Shown: positions 1-8,885, counted from the first letter of the stretch. The stretch is DNA of 64,000 bases from Bacteroidota bacterium (GCA_016185125.1 JACPOC010000027.1:104985-168984), one strand, 5' to 3'. Notes: generated by a model from the letters alone, not told the origin. Numbers and translations are program-made.

Positions 1-287
1 ATTATTAATTTATTTTGTTGTTTGGCATCCAGATGAGGTAAATTTTCTTTCAAACTCCAATGAGGCCAGCCTTCTTCATCTTTACCTGTAAATTCATAAA
101 AACCAAAAGGTTCCAGTAAGGTGCAAATGGCCACATGCATTACTTCCAGTTTTTCATCTTTTTTATATTTCTTATAAGGTTTCCCCAATTCATTAAGGCC
201 AATCATAAACAGCATGGTGTCATAATCCATTTCTCCACCAAAACGTTCGCTTAATTTTTTTTGCAGAATATCCCAGTCGCTTGCCAT
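1..287 (-). CDS. Conserved hypothetical protein, 3' end off window
   Basis: An open frame of 95 codons runs from an ATG at 287 to the window edge without a stop, so the C-terminus is missing. The ATG shares one base with the engB stop codon (TAATG), which fixes the start and implies translational coupling. The visible protein begins MASDWDILQKKLSERFGGEM, is hydrophilic, has no signal peptide or membrane segment, and is rich in Lys, Glu and aromatic residues. I do not recognise a named family. Its place behind engB suggests a cytoplasmic protein co-expressed with the ribosome-assembly GTPase; that is inference only. Confidence 0.75.
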   Translation of the reverse strand, partial: MASDWDILQKKLSERFGGEMDYDTMLFMIGLNELGKPYKKYKKDEKLEVMHVAICTLLEPFGFYEFTGKDEEGWPHWSLKENLPHLDAKQQNKLI

Positions 288-901
288 TATTGAAGGTCTA
301 ATTTTTTAATTTCTTGGTTATGAAAATGTATGAAATCCAATATAGCTTCGTGCCCGGTTTTTTTTTCGGCGGAAGTTATAAAGCTATTCGGTAATTCATC
401 CCAATGTTTAGCCAATTCTGTTTCTATATTTTTTATATTTTTTGCAAGTTCCAGCTTGCTGTTTTTATCAGCTTTAGTATAAACGATGCTAAAGGGAATT
501 TCTTTGGAACTGCACCACTGCATAAATTCGAGGTCTATTTTTTGTAAAGGCAAACGGCTATCGATCAATACAAAAAGTGTTGCGAGGTTTTCGCGCTTTT
601 GGCAATAATCGCTGATGATTATCTCAAATTTATCGCGGTTATCTTTACTGGTTTTGGCGTAACCGTACCCGGGAAGATCCACCAAGTGCCAGTTGTCGTT
701 AATTAAAAAATAATTGATCAGTTGCGTTTTTCCGGGAGTGGCCGAAGTTTTTGCAAGTTTATTGTTATTGCAAAGCATGTTTATGAGCGAAGATTTTCCC
801 ACATTACTGCGGCCTATAAATGCGTATTCGGGTAAATGAGATTTAGGACAATCTTGCAGCCTTGGCGCGCTTTGTTTAAATATTGCTTTTTTAATTTCCA
901 T
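287..901 (-). CDS. engB: EngB/YsxC (YihA) ribosome biogenesis GTP-binding protein
   Basis: A TRAFAC-class GTPase of 204 residues, the usual length for EngB. The family acts in assembly of the large ribosomal subunit. All GTPase motifs are visible: G1 GRSNVGKSS at residues 30-38, a switch I region with TSATPGKTQ near 52-60, G3 DLPGYG at 75-80, G4 TKAD at 142-145 and G5 TSAEKKTG near 174. It starts 2 bases after the stop of the upstream acyltransferase gene and its stop overlaps the next ATG, so three genes form one operon. Nothing is unusual. The assignment is secure. Confidence 0.96.
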   Translation of the reverse strand: MEIKKAIFKQSAPRLQDCPKSHLPEYAFIGRSNVGKSSLINMLCNNNKLAKTSATPGKTQLINYFLINDNWHLVDLPGYGYAKTSKDNRDKFEIIISDYCQKRENLATLFVLIDSRLPLQKIDLEFMQWCSSKEIPFSIVYTKADKNSKLELAKNIKNIETELAKHWDELPNSFITSAEKKTGHEAILDFIHFHNQEIKKLDLQ

Positions 902-903
902 TT

Positions 904-1848
904 TTATTTTGGGCGATTCTCTTTTTCTAAAAGATAAGATGTAAAGTGACGCTCTTTTTTGCTTTCGTAAACATCGTTAATGGTTACTAAAATGCCTGTT
1001 TCTTCCACCCCGCCAAAAGTAGGATTAATAGCGGTGCCAAAGCTTTTCATGGTTGGGCTTAAGTTCATGTAAGCATTTACCAGTGGCGGTATATTTTCCC
1101 CAAGCATTCTTACGTTTTTATTAAGTAGCGCATGACCCTCTTTATAGTTAAGATTCTTTAAATCATTTAAAAAAGCCGAAATATCCGTTTTAATCGAAAT
1201 GCCATGTATTGGTGTTACTAAGTTTTCATGATCGGGAAAATAATGTTTCATAAACGATAAAATATAATCACGCGCCTGAATATTAAAATCAGTGTACATG
1301 GTTACTTTTCCATAAAAATGTTTTTGAGAGGGATTGTCTAAAACAATAGCTCCGAGTCCATCCCACAAATTATCCAGACTAAACAATCCCTTGCGAAATT
1401 GCTCGCTGGGCTGATAAGCCGGCTGAATAAATGAACGGCCAAGCTCGATTGTGTAAGGGAGATATTCTTTATAAAATTGCGGACTAAAATCAAATAGCTC
1501 TGTTGTTGCCAGATGTACACGTCCATCTTTATATTCAGCGTCTTTGCAAAGAATAAAACGATAAGCACCAACAATTTCTTTTTCTGAAGGGTTCCACACC
1601 AAAAGTTGCTGATAAGGATGAGTGCTGGTATCAAATTCGTCAATATCAATCTGCTTTCCCGTGCCTCCACCGGCATGCCTGAAGGTAAGTTCGCGAAGCC
1701 TTGCTATTTCAAGCATAACATTGGGCGAGTTGTGATGGGTAATAATATAAATTTCGTTGTGCCCATTATTAGTTTTACGCACATAGCGGGTTTTATTTAA
1801 CTCATCCAGCAGTGCTTCTTTAATTACGGGTTCAATTATACTTTCCAT
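904..1848 (-). CDS. GNAT-family N-acyltransferase, GlsB/OlsB-like
   Basis: A 314-residue protein resembling the Bacteroidota acyltransferases that share the acyl-homoserine-lactone-synthase/GNAT fold and acylate amino acids (GlsB acts on glycine, OlsB on ornithine). Visible hallmarks are the N-terminal RLRELTFRHAGGGTGK near residues 50-65, an acidic DIDEFD block, a central VGAYRF strand, the segment TIELGRSFI near 133-141 typical of this family, and a conserved YGKVTMY. It is the first gene of a three-gene operon with engB. The likely role is aminolipid synthesis together with a PlsC-like partner; one PlsC-like gene occurs at 32,715. Glycine as substrate is inference. Confidence 0.7.
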   Translation of the reverse strand: MESIIEPVIKEALLDELNKTRYVRKTNNGHNEIYIITHHNSPNVMLEIARLRELTFRHAGGGTGKQIDIDEFDTSTHPYQQLLVWNPSEKEIVGAYRFILCKDAEYKDGRVHLATTELFDFSPQFYKEYLPYTIELGRSFIQPAYQPSEQFRKGLFSLDNLWDGLGAIVLDNPSQKHFYGKVTMYTDFNIQARDYILSFMKHYFPDHENLVTPIHGISIKTDISAFLNDLKNLNYKEGHALLNKNVRMLGENIPPLVNAYMNLSPTMKSFGTAINPTFGGVEETGILVTINDVYESKKERHFTSYLLEKENRPK

Positions 1849-1938
1849 ACCTATTGGGTTAAAGATACAATTAAAATTTCAGGCTATATATTTTGAACCA
1901 AACAAGCTAAAAAAAATATTTTTTGTACCTTTAACTGT

Positions 1939-2514
1939 ATGTTTAAATGGCATTATCCTAAAATCATCCTGACTTGTGTTTTTTTGCTTTTTAGTGTAAA
2001 AGTAATTTCTCAGAGCTCCTATACTTTTACGCCTTTCTCTCAAAATGCTAAATGCAGCAAAGGAAGTGCAAGTGTTATTATTATGGGTTTACAAAGCTAC
2101 GACACTTTAACGATAACCTGGAGTAATGGCCAGAGTGGCGTTTTCAGTATAAATTCTCTTGAACCCGCTTCTTACAATGTGCATATCGTTATTAAAAATA
2201 AAATAGATACCACCTTAAATTATACAATTGAACAGGAGAAGTGCGAAGTAGGTTTGGCCAATCATTTTACGCCTAATGGAGATGCTTATAATGATTTTTG
2301 GCAGATAACAAATTCGCAAAACTATCCTAAGTTTGAGTTGTATGTATTTAATAAATGGGGGCAGCAAGTGCACTCTCAAAAAGGAAGTTATACGCCTTGG
2401 GATGGAAACTGGAATGGTATTAACGCCCTTGATGGTACTTATTATTATGTTTTTTATTATGATGGCGGCAATAAACATGATTTTATAAAAGGGGATGTTA
2501 CAATATTGCGATGA
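1939..2514 (+). CDS. Secreted protein with T9SS type B (gliding-associated) C-terminal domain
   Basis: The protein has 191 residues. An N-terminal signal peptide with core IILTCVFLLFSV ends near ISQ-SS. A short Ig-like region (about 30-95) with TLTITWSNGQSG follows. The C-terminal 85 residues are a type B T9SS sorting domain: HFTPNGDAYNDFW, ELYVFNKWGQQV, WDGNWNGINALDGTYYYV. This domain sends proteins through the type IX secretion system to the surface or medium. The gene is coupled to the following PorP/SprF gene by an ATGA overlap. Such pairs are frequent in Bacteroidota, where the membrane partner is thought to serve its secreted neighbour. Confidence 0.9.
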   Translation: MFKWHYPKIILTCVFLLFSVKVISQSSYTFTPFSQNAKCSKGSASVIIMGLQSYDTLTITWSNGQSGVFSINSLEPASYNVHIVIKNKIDTTLNYTIEQEKCEVGLANHFTPNGDAYNDFWQITNSQNYPKFELYVFNKWGQQVHSQKGSYTPWDGNWNGINALDGTYYYVFYYDGGNKHDFIKGDVTILR

Positions 2515-3470
2515 GAAAGATCGCAATATATTTTTTTTTAGTTCACGCTGTATTTTTTATAAAAGCGCAGCAGTTTCCGCAGTATACTCAGTTTATTTTT
2601 AATAAAATAGGATATAATCCTGCGGCCTCCGGAAGCGCCGTTAATGTGCCTTTTGAAATTATTGCAGGCGCACGTACCCAATGGATTGGAGTGAGCAATA
2701 ACCCGAAATCTCAGTTTATATCCTTTAATTATAATTTTGTGCCTCAGCGTAGTTATAGCAAATGGCATAATGTGGGCATTTATATTGATCAGGATCAAAA
2801 CGGACTTTTTATTAAAAATGATGTTTGGTTGTCTTACACCTTTCATCTACTACTCTCTAAAAAAATTGTGCTCTCGGCAGGATTATTTGCAGGGATAAAA
2901 CAATTTAAATTAAGTAGCGGTAATTTAGATAAAGGCGACCCTGCGGTAATAAAAAGTTCCGGAACCGTTATTGCTTATCCTGATTTAGTGCCCGGAGTAA
3001 GATTATCCTCAAAGAAATTTTTTGCTGATTTTTCTTTACAGCAAATAACACTCTTTAATCAAAGAGGTTTGGGTAAACAAATTGGTAGCCCATCCCGATT
3101 GCTCCCGCATTATAATATTAGCGCAGGTATTAAAAGGCGTTTTAATGATTACACGGTATTAATTATGGCGGCCAATTTGCGGGGCTCCGTAACCGCTCTA
3201 CCTTCAATTGAATTTAATGTGATGAGTTATTACGATAAAAAATTTGGCTTTGGCGCTAGCATACGAGGAAGAAATTTTGTGTCCGGAATTATTCAATTTA
3301 GGTTGGTGCGTAATTTTAATATAGGCATTGCTTACGATTTATCCATAAATAAAATGCTGCCGGCTGCCCCAAATACCGTAGAAGTAATGTTAAGCGTTAC
3401 TCCTGTTTTTGGCGGAGAAATATCAAAAGAAAAATCAGGCGGTCACTCTGTTGACGATTGTACTTTTTAA
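2511..3470 (+). CDS. PorP/SprF family type IX secretion membrane protein
   Basis: An outer-membrane beta-barrel protein of 319 residues. It has a signal peptide (cleavage near FFIKAQ-Q), then the family opening PQYTQFIFNKIGYNPAASGS, and alternating strands up to the C-terminus (GIAYDLSINKM, VEVMLSVTPVF). Family members contribute to T9SS secretion and anchoring of type B substrates. The gene overlaps the stop of the preceding type B domain gene by 4 bases, which makes a two-gene cassette. The length fits the family. The Lys/Ser-rich tail after the last strand (residues 303-319) is normal for these proteins. Confidence 0.92.
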   Translation: MRKIAIYFFLVHAVFFIKAQQFPQYTQFIFNKIGYNPAASGSAVNVPFEIIAGARTQWIGVSNNPKSQFISFNYNFVPQRSYSKWHNVGIYIDQDQNGLFIKNDVWLSYTFHLLLSKKIVLSAGLFAGIKQFKLSSGNLDKGDPAVIKSSGTVIAYPDLVPGVRLSSKKFFADFSLQQITLFNQRGLGKQIGSPSRLLPHYNISAGIKRRFNDYTVLIMAANLRGSVTALPSIEFNVMSYYDKKFGFGASIRGRNFVSGIIQFRLVRNFNIGIAYDLSINKMLPAAPNTVEVMLSVTPVFGGEISKEKSGGHSVDDCTF

Positions 3471-3556
3471 TTTATACTTTACCACTTATTGGCTAAGCAA
3501 GTAATTTAAACGGGATTAAGTTTAATTTTTGTTTGGAACTGATCGGTTTTCTAATC

Positions 3557-3997
3557 TTATCCAAGCAACTGCTTAACAAGCACAGAAACTAATTTATTGT
3601 CTGCTTTGCCTCCTAAAGCTTTAGACGCTGCGCCCATTACTTTGCCCATATCGCCGGGTCCGCTTGCACCAATGGAAGCTATGATTTTAGTGAGTTCCGA
3701 TTTAATTTCATCTTCACTCATTTGTTTTGGTAAATATTCCTCCATAACAGCAGCCTGCGATAATTCTACTTCTTCCAAATCAGGTCTGTTTTGCGATTTA
3801 TAAATTTCGCCCGACTCTTTTCTCTTTTTCACTTCTTTTTGCAGCGCTTTATTTACGCTATCTTCAGTAAGTCCTTCAGGCGATGTTTTTAACAGTAGTA
3901 TAACCGATTTGATGGCGCGTAAAGCTTCCAGTTTTTTAGCGTCTTTTGCAAGCATCGCCGTTTTTATATCGGCATTAACTTTTTCTTCTATATTCAT
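3557..3997 (-). CDS. GatB/YqeY domain-containing protein
   Basis: A 146-residue cytoplasmic protein of the YqeY family, which shares the tRNA-binding C-terminal fold of GatB. It carries KTAMLAKDAKKLEALRAIKS near the N-terminus, EVKKRKESGEIYK in the middle, EYLPKQMSEDEI near residue 90, and the C-terminal GDMGKVMGAASKAL. A longer frame begins at 4048, but that start lies inside a transcription terminator, and the family begins with MNIEEKVNADIKTAM; I therefore use the ATG at 3997. The specific function is not established; a role connected with amidated tRNA is only suggested by homology. Confidence 0.9.
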   Translation of the reverse strand: MNIEEKVNADIKTAMLAKDAKKLEALRAIKSVILLLKTSPEGLTEDSVNKALQKEVKKRKESGEIYKSQNRPDLEEVELSQAAVMEEYLPKQMSEDEIKSELTKIIASIGASGPGDMGKVMGAASKALGGKADNKLVSVLVKQLLG

Positions 3998-4011
3998 GTG
4001 ATGATGTTTAA

Positions 4012-4045
4012 ATAAAATAAAAAAGCCACCCAAAAATGAGTGGCT
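4012..4045 (-). terminator. Rho-independent terminator behind the 4063-5076 gene
   Basis: On the minus strand AGCCAC (complement of 4040-4045) pairs with GTGGCT (complement of 4024-4029) around a 10-base loop, and a T-rich tract follows. It lies 17 bases after the stop of the T9SS gene and before the yqeY ATG. Confidence 0.8.
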
Positions 4046-4062
4046 CAATTAAAGTTTATAAA

Positions 4063-5076
4063 TTAGTGGGTAACAGTAAATTTAGCTGATTTAATAAAAT
4101 TATTATCGGCACTAATTATTTTGTAGGAATAAATTCCGTTCGCGTAATTACTAACATCAAGTTTTAAAGAAGTGTTCAATGATTTGCCTTCAATAAATTT
4201 ACCATTGATGTCATAAATAGAAATTGTTTTTGCGCTTTGGCTTGGAGTTTCGAAATTAATAGCCGAAGAAGAAGGATTAGGAAATACTGAAATTGAATTT
4301 TCTTTTTCAAAGTCTACTGAAGAAATACCGGTTAAATAATTTGACGCAATTGTAATAATGGTTTGAGAGGTAGTTGTAATAATAGGTGGCCCTGAAACTG
4401 TTGAAGTGGCGATGGTAAAAAGAGGTGTTTTCTTACCGGAAGTATAAAAATCGTAAGTTACCTGATTGATCAATCCATTTCCAATTCCAGCGGAAGGGAT
4501 AGCGAAATTAATGGTTTGTGAACTTACAACTCTTAAAACATTAGTAAATGTTGTGCCGGGTAGGATAAGGGTGCCCGAACCATCCGCAATAACAGCCATG
4601 TTCCCGGTAAAAGTTCCATTGTTGCTTAACGCACTTAATGTACCGCTCGTAACCGAAGAAGTGGTGGTGTTTAAACTCATTGGATATTTAGCATATACCG
4701 CCGGTGACGTATAGGTAATAGTTGCTGGAAAACCTCCTAGTACAATATTCCCTCCAAAATATTTCAACTCATTGGAACTGCTTAAATAATATGATGATTC
4801 GCCGCTGTTTCCAGAAACTACAATATTAGCTGGGGTGTAGGTACTGTTCGCAGAATTTGTGCCGCTAAAAGTTGTAACACTGGATGTTAACGTTATATTA
4901 TTGAAATTGTAAGTAACGCCTGCTCCAGAATTTCCAGGACTGGTAATTGATCCGTTACAAATAGTAGTACTGTACACATCGCCGTTTGCAGGGGCATGGT
5001 TGGCTTGGGTTAGGGTTTGGGCATTTAGATGTAATCCTAAAGCCGCAGTTAGTAAAGTAAAGTAAAGTTTTTTCAT
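4063..5076 (-). CDS. Secreted protein with T9SS type A sorting domain
   Basis: The protein has 337 residues, with a signal peptide (MKKLYFTLLTAALGLHLNAQ) and a long Ser/Thr/Asn-rich beta-strand region of unknown family, with repeated short blocks such as TFSGTNSANSTYTPANIVVS. The C-terminal 75 residues are a type A T9SS sorting domain (ISVFPNPSSSAINFE, ISIYDINGKFIEG, LDVSNYANGIYSYKI), so it is exported across the outer membrane and probably processed. The middle contains no catalytic motif I recognise. A strong terminator follows the stop. It is likely a monocistronic surface or extracellular protein. Confidence 0.88.
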   Translation of the reverse strand: MKKLYFTLLTAALGLHLNAQTLTQANHAPANGDVYSTTICNGSITSPGNSGAGVTYNFNNITLTSSVTTFSGTNSANSTYTPANIVVSGNSGESSYYLSSSNELKYFGGNIVLGGFPATITYTSPAVYAKYPMSLNTTTSSVTSGTLSALSNNGTFTGNMAVIADGSGTLILPGTTFTNVLRVVSSQTINFAIPSAGIGNGLINQVTYDFYTSGKKTPLFTIATSTVSGPPIITTTSQTIITIASNYLTGISSVDFEKENSISVFPNPSSSAINFETPSQSAKTISIYDINGKFIEGKSLNTSLKLDVSNYANGIYSYKIISADNNFIKSAKFTVTH

Positions 5077-5139
5077 ATTATATTGTTTTAATTATATACC
5101 AAATGTATAAAAAATATTGCATGTTTAGGAGTGTAAATT

Positions 5140-5880
5140 TTATTTCGCCATAAGCTTTATCACTTTTTCAATATCTTCGGGTGTATCAATGCAGTGGCTG
5201 TCGAACGTGGTTTCAATGCATTTAATTTTAAAGCCATGCTCAAGCCAGCGCAACTGTTCGAGTGATTCTGCGTTTTCAAGTGTTGAAGGAGCCAGGGATG
5301 TGATTTTTTTAAGAATATCCGTGCGGTAAGCGTACATCCCCACATGGCGATAGTAATTATAGTGCTTATGCCATTCGTGTTGCTCCTTTCCTTTTATAAA
5401 GGGTATTACATTTCGGCTGAAATATAATGCCTCGTTATTGGTATTAAGAATAATTTTCACCTCTCCGGTGTCAAATAAAACTTCATAGTTGCTGCACTTT
5501 ATCATTTGTGTAGCAATTTCAACAGAAGAATTACAGGCCGCTGCCAGCGAATTAATTTGCTCCGGGTCTAAAAATGGCTCGTCTCCCTGAATATTCAAAA
5601 CATGATCGAATTTTTTTTCTAACTTACTGTATGCTTCAAAACAACGGTCAGTTCCACTAGGATGTTCTTTTTTGGTTAGCACCACATTTGCCCCAAAGGT
5701 TAAAGCGTGTTCCTGAATGCGGGCATCATCAGTAGCAATGATAATTTCGTTTACTAAAAATGATTTAGCAGCCTGCTCGTAAACACGCTGCAGCATAGAC
5801 TTTCCTTCTATTTTTACAAGGGGTTTTCCGGGGAAACGGCTGGAGGCATATCTTGCGGGTATAATTCCTAAAATAGACAT
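5140..5880 (-). CDS. kdsB: 3-deoxy-manno-octulosonate cytidylyltransferase
   Basis: CMP-Kdo synthetase of 246 residues, the expected length. It activates Kdo with CTP for the inner core of lipopolysaccharide, so the host makes Kdo-containing LPS. Motifs: IPARYASSRFPGKPL at residues 6-20 (nucleotide binding), IATDDARI near 48-55, NIQGDEPFLDPEQI near 95-108, and the C-terminal EQLRWLEHGFKI. It stands alone between a T9SS gene and a divergent DUF1571 gene. Nothing is unusual. Confidence 0.96.
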   Translation of the reverse strand: MSILGIIPARYASSRFPGKPLVKIEGKSMLQRVYEQAAKSFLVNEIIIATDDARIQEHALTFGANVVLTKKEHPSGTDRCFEAYSKLEKKFDHVLNIQGDEPFLDPEQINSLAAACNSSVEIATQMIKCSNYEVLFDTGEVKIILNTNNEALYFSRNVIPFIKGKEQHEWHKHYNYYRHVGMYAYRTDILKKITSLAPSTLENAESLEQLRWLEHGFKIKCIETTFDSHCIDTPEDIEKVIKLMAK

Positions 5881-5921
5881 ATCAATTTTTATTATTCAAA
5901 AATAACTATAAAATAATTAGG

Positions 5922-5929
5922 TAGCTTTG
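5922..5929 (+). promoter_or_regulatory. TAnnTTTG -7 promoter box (TAGCTTTG)
   Basis: A perfect match to the Bacteroidota -7 consensus lies 10 bases before the ATG at 5940. Transcription would begin within a few bases of the start codon. No clear -33 TTTG is visible. Confidence 0.45.
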
Positions 5930-5939
5930 TATTCAGCAA

Positions 5940-6785
5940 ATGAAATTAAAATTTTACGCCATATTTTTCGTTTTCTTCCTTGTAGCGGCGTCCTTTAAAA
6001 AAGGCCCGGAAATGAAGGCTTTAAAAGTTCTTCAGCAGATGAATGATTCTATAAAAGCCATTAAATGGGTAAGAGCTCATATTGCTTCGTTGGAAAGAGT
6101 TGAAACTACTTTTAAAACCTCAAATTCAGAGATAAAACTTCAAACGCATCCACGGAGGTTGTATTTTAAAAATGCAACACAAAAAATTGAAGTACTTTAC
6201 AATTGGGGAGTGTTAAATAATAAAGCACTGGTTAAAATTAATTCATTTCCGTATGTTACACTGCAGTTAGATCCTACCGGAAATCTGATGCGAAAAAATC
6301 AGCATTATACTATTCACGAGCTTGGTTTTGAATTTGTAGGCGAGTCCATTGCAAGGGCAATTAGCAAGGATAAGGACGGCTTAACTAATTTTAAATATCA
6401 CGGTAAGGTGCTAAAAAACGGGTATAATTGCCATCTTATTGAGTATGAAAATAAGAATTATGCGTACGTAGATTATACAGTTGGCGAAAAAGAAACCGCA
6501 GGCTCTATTGCTTCAAAATTGGTAGTAAACGAATATTTACTTCGTTATAAAAATGAACTTCTTAATGATTATGGCTATTTAAAAAAGGGAATGATTCTTA
6601 AAGTTCCAACCTTATTTTGTAAAAAAGCAACTTTATTTGTTGATGATAAAATGCTTGTTCCGGTAGTGGTAAGCTTAAGCGATGATATAGGAATATTTGA
6701 AAATTATGAGTTCTCTAAAATAGAGATCGATAAGCCGATAAAAGGCGAAGAATTTAGTAGGAATTATAAGGATTATAATTTTTAA
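5940..6785 (+). CDS. DUF1571-type secreted protein with an inserted LysM-like segment
   Basis: An exported 281-residue protein with signal sequence FYAIFFVFFLVAAS. Residues 25-170 resemble the DUF1571 family of Bacteroidota, whose function is unknown: a helix with MNDSIKAIKWVRAHI, then strands (RRLYFKNATQKIEVLYNWG, GYNCHLIEYENKNYAYVDY). Residues 177-223 then read like a LysM repeat (YTVGEKETAGSIASKL, LRYKNELL, LKKGMILKVP), which normally binds N-acetylglucosamine polymers such as peptidoglycan. The domain resumes with VVVSLSDDIGIFENYEF. A periplasmic location near the wall is inferred. The LysM assignment is by eye. Confidence 0.75.
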   Translation: MKLKFYAIFFVFFLVAASFKKGPEMKALKVLQQMNDSIKAIKWVRAHIASLERVETTFKTSNSEIKLQTHPRRLYFKNATQKIEVLYNWGVLNNKALVKINSFPYVTLQLDPTGNLMRKNQHYTIHELGFEFVGESIARAISKDKDGLTNFKYHGKVLKNGYNCHLIEYENKNYAYVDYTVGEKETAGSIASKLVVNEYLLRYKNELLNDYGYLKKGMILKVPTLFCKKATLFVDDKMLVPVVVSLSDDIGIFENYEFSKIEIDKPIKGEEFSRNYKDYNF

Positions 6786-6796
6786 AATAAATTTTT

Positions 6797-7741
6797 TTAT
6801 AATTCTTTCATCAAAACTTGGTAAAGCTTTATCATCCCTTCAATATCTTTTTTGTGAACCTTTTCATCCGGAGTGTGAACGTGTTCTTCTGCCGCCCCAA
6901 CAAAACACCAGTCCCAGGGGTTTTCGCTCATTTGCAACGCCCCTGCATCGCTGCCTCCGGATCCTTCTACTTCCAACTGAAAAGCGCAATTATTTTTTTT
7001 AGCAATAGCAATTATTTTATTGATAAAACTTTTACGCGGAATTAAACTATCTCTTAAACTTATCACCGGCCCTTGTGCAAAATGCACTCCGTCAGAAATC
7101 CAGCTAATGTCGGAAATAAGAGCCTGCTGAATTTTATATTTTTTATGCAAGAAACGCTGAAGATATTCAACGCTTCCTCCTCCATGTTCTTCCCAGGTAC
7201 TAAAAACAATTGCGCCATCTTTCAAAGTTTCGGCAAGCTTCAAAGCGTTATATACTCCAAGGCGGTTATCCATGTAACAGCATTGAATGTGATCTTTATC
7301 TTCGCGCCAGTTTGGTTTATAAGTAAGGTCGGTGCCCGTTTCAAAATTCCGTTTAGCTTTGTATTCAAGCTTTTTCGTGCCTGTTTTTTTATCTTCAACA
7401 ATTTTCAGTTCAGCTTCTTGTATTCCTTTTGAATCGCTTCCAACTAATTTAATGCCGTTTTTAATCATAGAGCCGCCTATTTTCACTAATTGCTTGCCAT
7501 ATCGAACCGTAAAGCCAATACTATCCATGTGGGCAAACACAGCAGTGCGTGGTTTCCCGAAAATTAATATAATGTTATCCTGAATGTCAGGGCCTGCAAT
7601 TACTTTGGGCTTAACTTTCCATTTTTTTGAATGTTCTTTTATGTAATATATTAAAAACTGCTTCATTGCTATTTCATTACCGCTCGGTGCCGGAATGTGA
7701 CACATTAATTTTAGAGTGTCGTATTTACTTATTTCTGACAT
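6797..7741 (-). CDS. M42/M28-like zinc aminopeptidase
   Basis: The 314-residue cytoplasmic enzyme looks like the M42 glutamyl-aminopeptidase/cellulase family. Metal and catalytic positions are visible: AHMDSIGF at 70-77 (H71, D73), CCYMDNRLG near 155 (bridging Asp), STWEEHGGG near 182 (catalytic Glu pair), SDISW near 215 and AAEEHVHTPDE near 285 (last His ligand). PAPSGNE at 17-23 is the usual N-terminal M42 motif. It probably trims peptides as a metal-dependent oligomer. Substrate preference cannot be read from sequence. Confidence 0.85.
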   Translation of the reverse strand: MSEISKYDTLKLMCHIPAPSGNEIAMKQFLIYYIKEHSKKWKVKPKVIAGPDIQDNIILIFGKPRTAVFAHMDSIGFTVRYGKQLVKIGGSMIKNGIKLVGSDSKGIQEAELKIVEDKKTGTKKLEYKAKRNFETGTDLTYKPNWREDKDHIQCCYMDNRLGVYNALKLAETLKDGAIVFSTWEEHGGGSVEYLQRFLHKKYKIQQALISDISWISDGVHFAQGPVISLRDSLIPRKSFINKIIAIAKKNNCAFQLEVEGSGGSDAGALQMSENPWDWCFVGAAEEHVHTPDEKVHKKDIEGMIKLYQVLMKEL

Positions 7742-7818
7742 ATAATTTTTTTGAGTTTTTTTATTTGATTTGCGATATGAAGATAATGGAATTTTAGCCT
7801 TAAATCTATAAATAATTG

Positions 7819-8694
7819 TTATAGCGCAATTAAAATTATAGATATCAAGGCCAGAATAATCCCTGTCACATTTAAAACTGATAATTTCTCTTTAAACGCC
7901 AACCAACCGAGGATGGCAGCCAAAGCCACATTACATAAATTTAATACAGGAAATAACTGCGCGCTGCTCAATAATTTTGTATCAAGCGATTTAAAAATAA
8001 AATAAATACTGAAGTAATTTGGAATGCCAAGAGCAATACCACCGAAAATATTCTTAAAATGCAATAACTGATTAACTGCCAGTTTTTTTTGTGAGAGTTG
8101 ATAAATGACGAGAAGAAGTCCAATGCAAAATGCAGAGGCGAATGTACTGATACTGAAAAGGGCACTATCTTGCTTTGTTTTAACGTAAAAAGTATTTGCA
8201 ATATTTATGGTGGTGTCAATTAAGCCGCTGCCTATAAAAACGAGTATGGGCAGCCATATTAATTTTTTTAATTGCGGATTGTTTTCTGACGCGGAAGTGG
8301 ATAGGTAAACCGCTATCAACGCTAAAAAAATGCCGCATAATTTAATTAGGGATAAGTTTTCATGCAAATAAAATATTGAAAACAATACAGGGATTACCAC
8401 GCTCATTTTGTTAGCAACAGAGGCAGTTGCAATTCCAATACGTTGGGCGGTTTGAGATATTAAATAAAAAATACTTATAAAAACCGCTCCCAAGGGTAAG
8501 CTTATTTTAAACCAGTCGGCGTTAATTATTTCATGCAAGTTTACAGGTGCGTTCAAAAAAAGAATTCCTGTAATTGTGGCCGCCATGTAATTAATTATTA
8601 TAGCTACAAAGCTGTTTACGTCAAATAACTGAAATAATTTAAAGATGACGAGTAACAGGACGCTGATAAGAATGGTAGAAATTATGTAAAGCAT
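7819..8694 (-). CDS. EamA-like DMT superfamily transporter
   Basis: A very hydrophobic 291-residue protein with about ten predicted membrane helices in two similar halves, the layout of drug/metabolite (EamA) transporters. The first half shows SQTAQRIGIATASVANKMS, and the second half contains the related ALAAILGWLAFKEKLSVLN near the C-terminus. The substrate is unknown. It is single, with no enzyme gene beside it that hints at cargo. Confidence 0.85.
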   Translation of the reverse strand: MLYIISTILISVLLLVIFKLFQLFDVNSFVAIIINYMAATITGILFLNAPVNLHEIINADWFKISLPLGAVFISIFYLISQTAQRIGIATASVANKMSVVIPVLFSIFYLHENLSLIKLCGIFLALIAVYLSTSASENNPQLKKLIWLPILVFIGSGLIDTTINIANTFYVKTKQDSALFSISTFASAFCIGLLLVIYQLSQKKLAVNQLLHFKNIFGGIALGIPNYFSIYFIFKSLDTKLLSSAQLFPVLNLCNVALAAILGWLAFKEKLSVLNVTGIILALISIILIAL

Positions 8695-8841
8695 AGCTCA
8701 AAAATAGAATTAATTTATTAAAATAAAAGCACATATTTAAGTACAACTATATTTTTATATTAGTATAGATTGTACATGCTATTTGCTGATAGGTGAAGCA
8801 TCAAATTTTATAAAACTCACTTCCTACTTAAATTTAAATAG

Positions 8842-8849
8842 TAAATTTG
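8842..8849 (+). promoter_or_regulatory. TAnnTTTG -7 promoter box (TAAATTTG)
   Basis: A consensus -7 box 36 bases before the ATG at 8886, in the 190-base divergent gap. The -33 half is not obvious. Confidence 0.4.
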
Positions 8850-8885
8850 TTTTGCGTAAAATATATTAAAAAAAAATTTTAGTAA

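Noticed and set aside
1338..1676. 112-codon frame on the same strand as the acyltransferase gene
   Set aside because: A shadow of the GlsB-like gene in another frame, with no family likeness and no separate signals.
3998..4048. 17-residue N-terminal extension of the YqeY protein
   Set aside because: It would be translated from a terminator hairpin and is absent from the family N-terminus.
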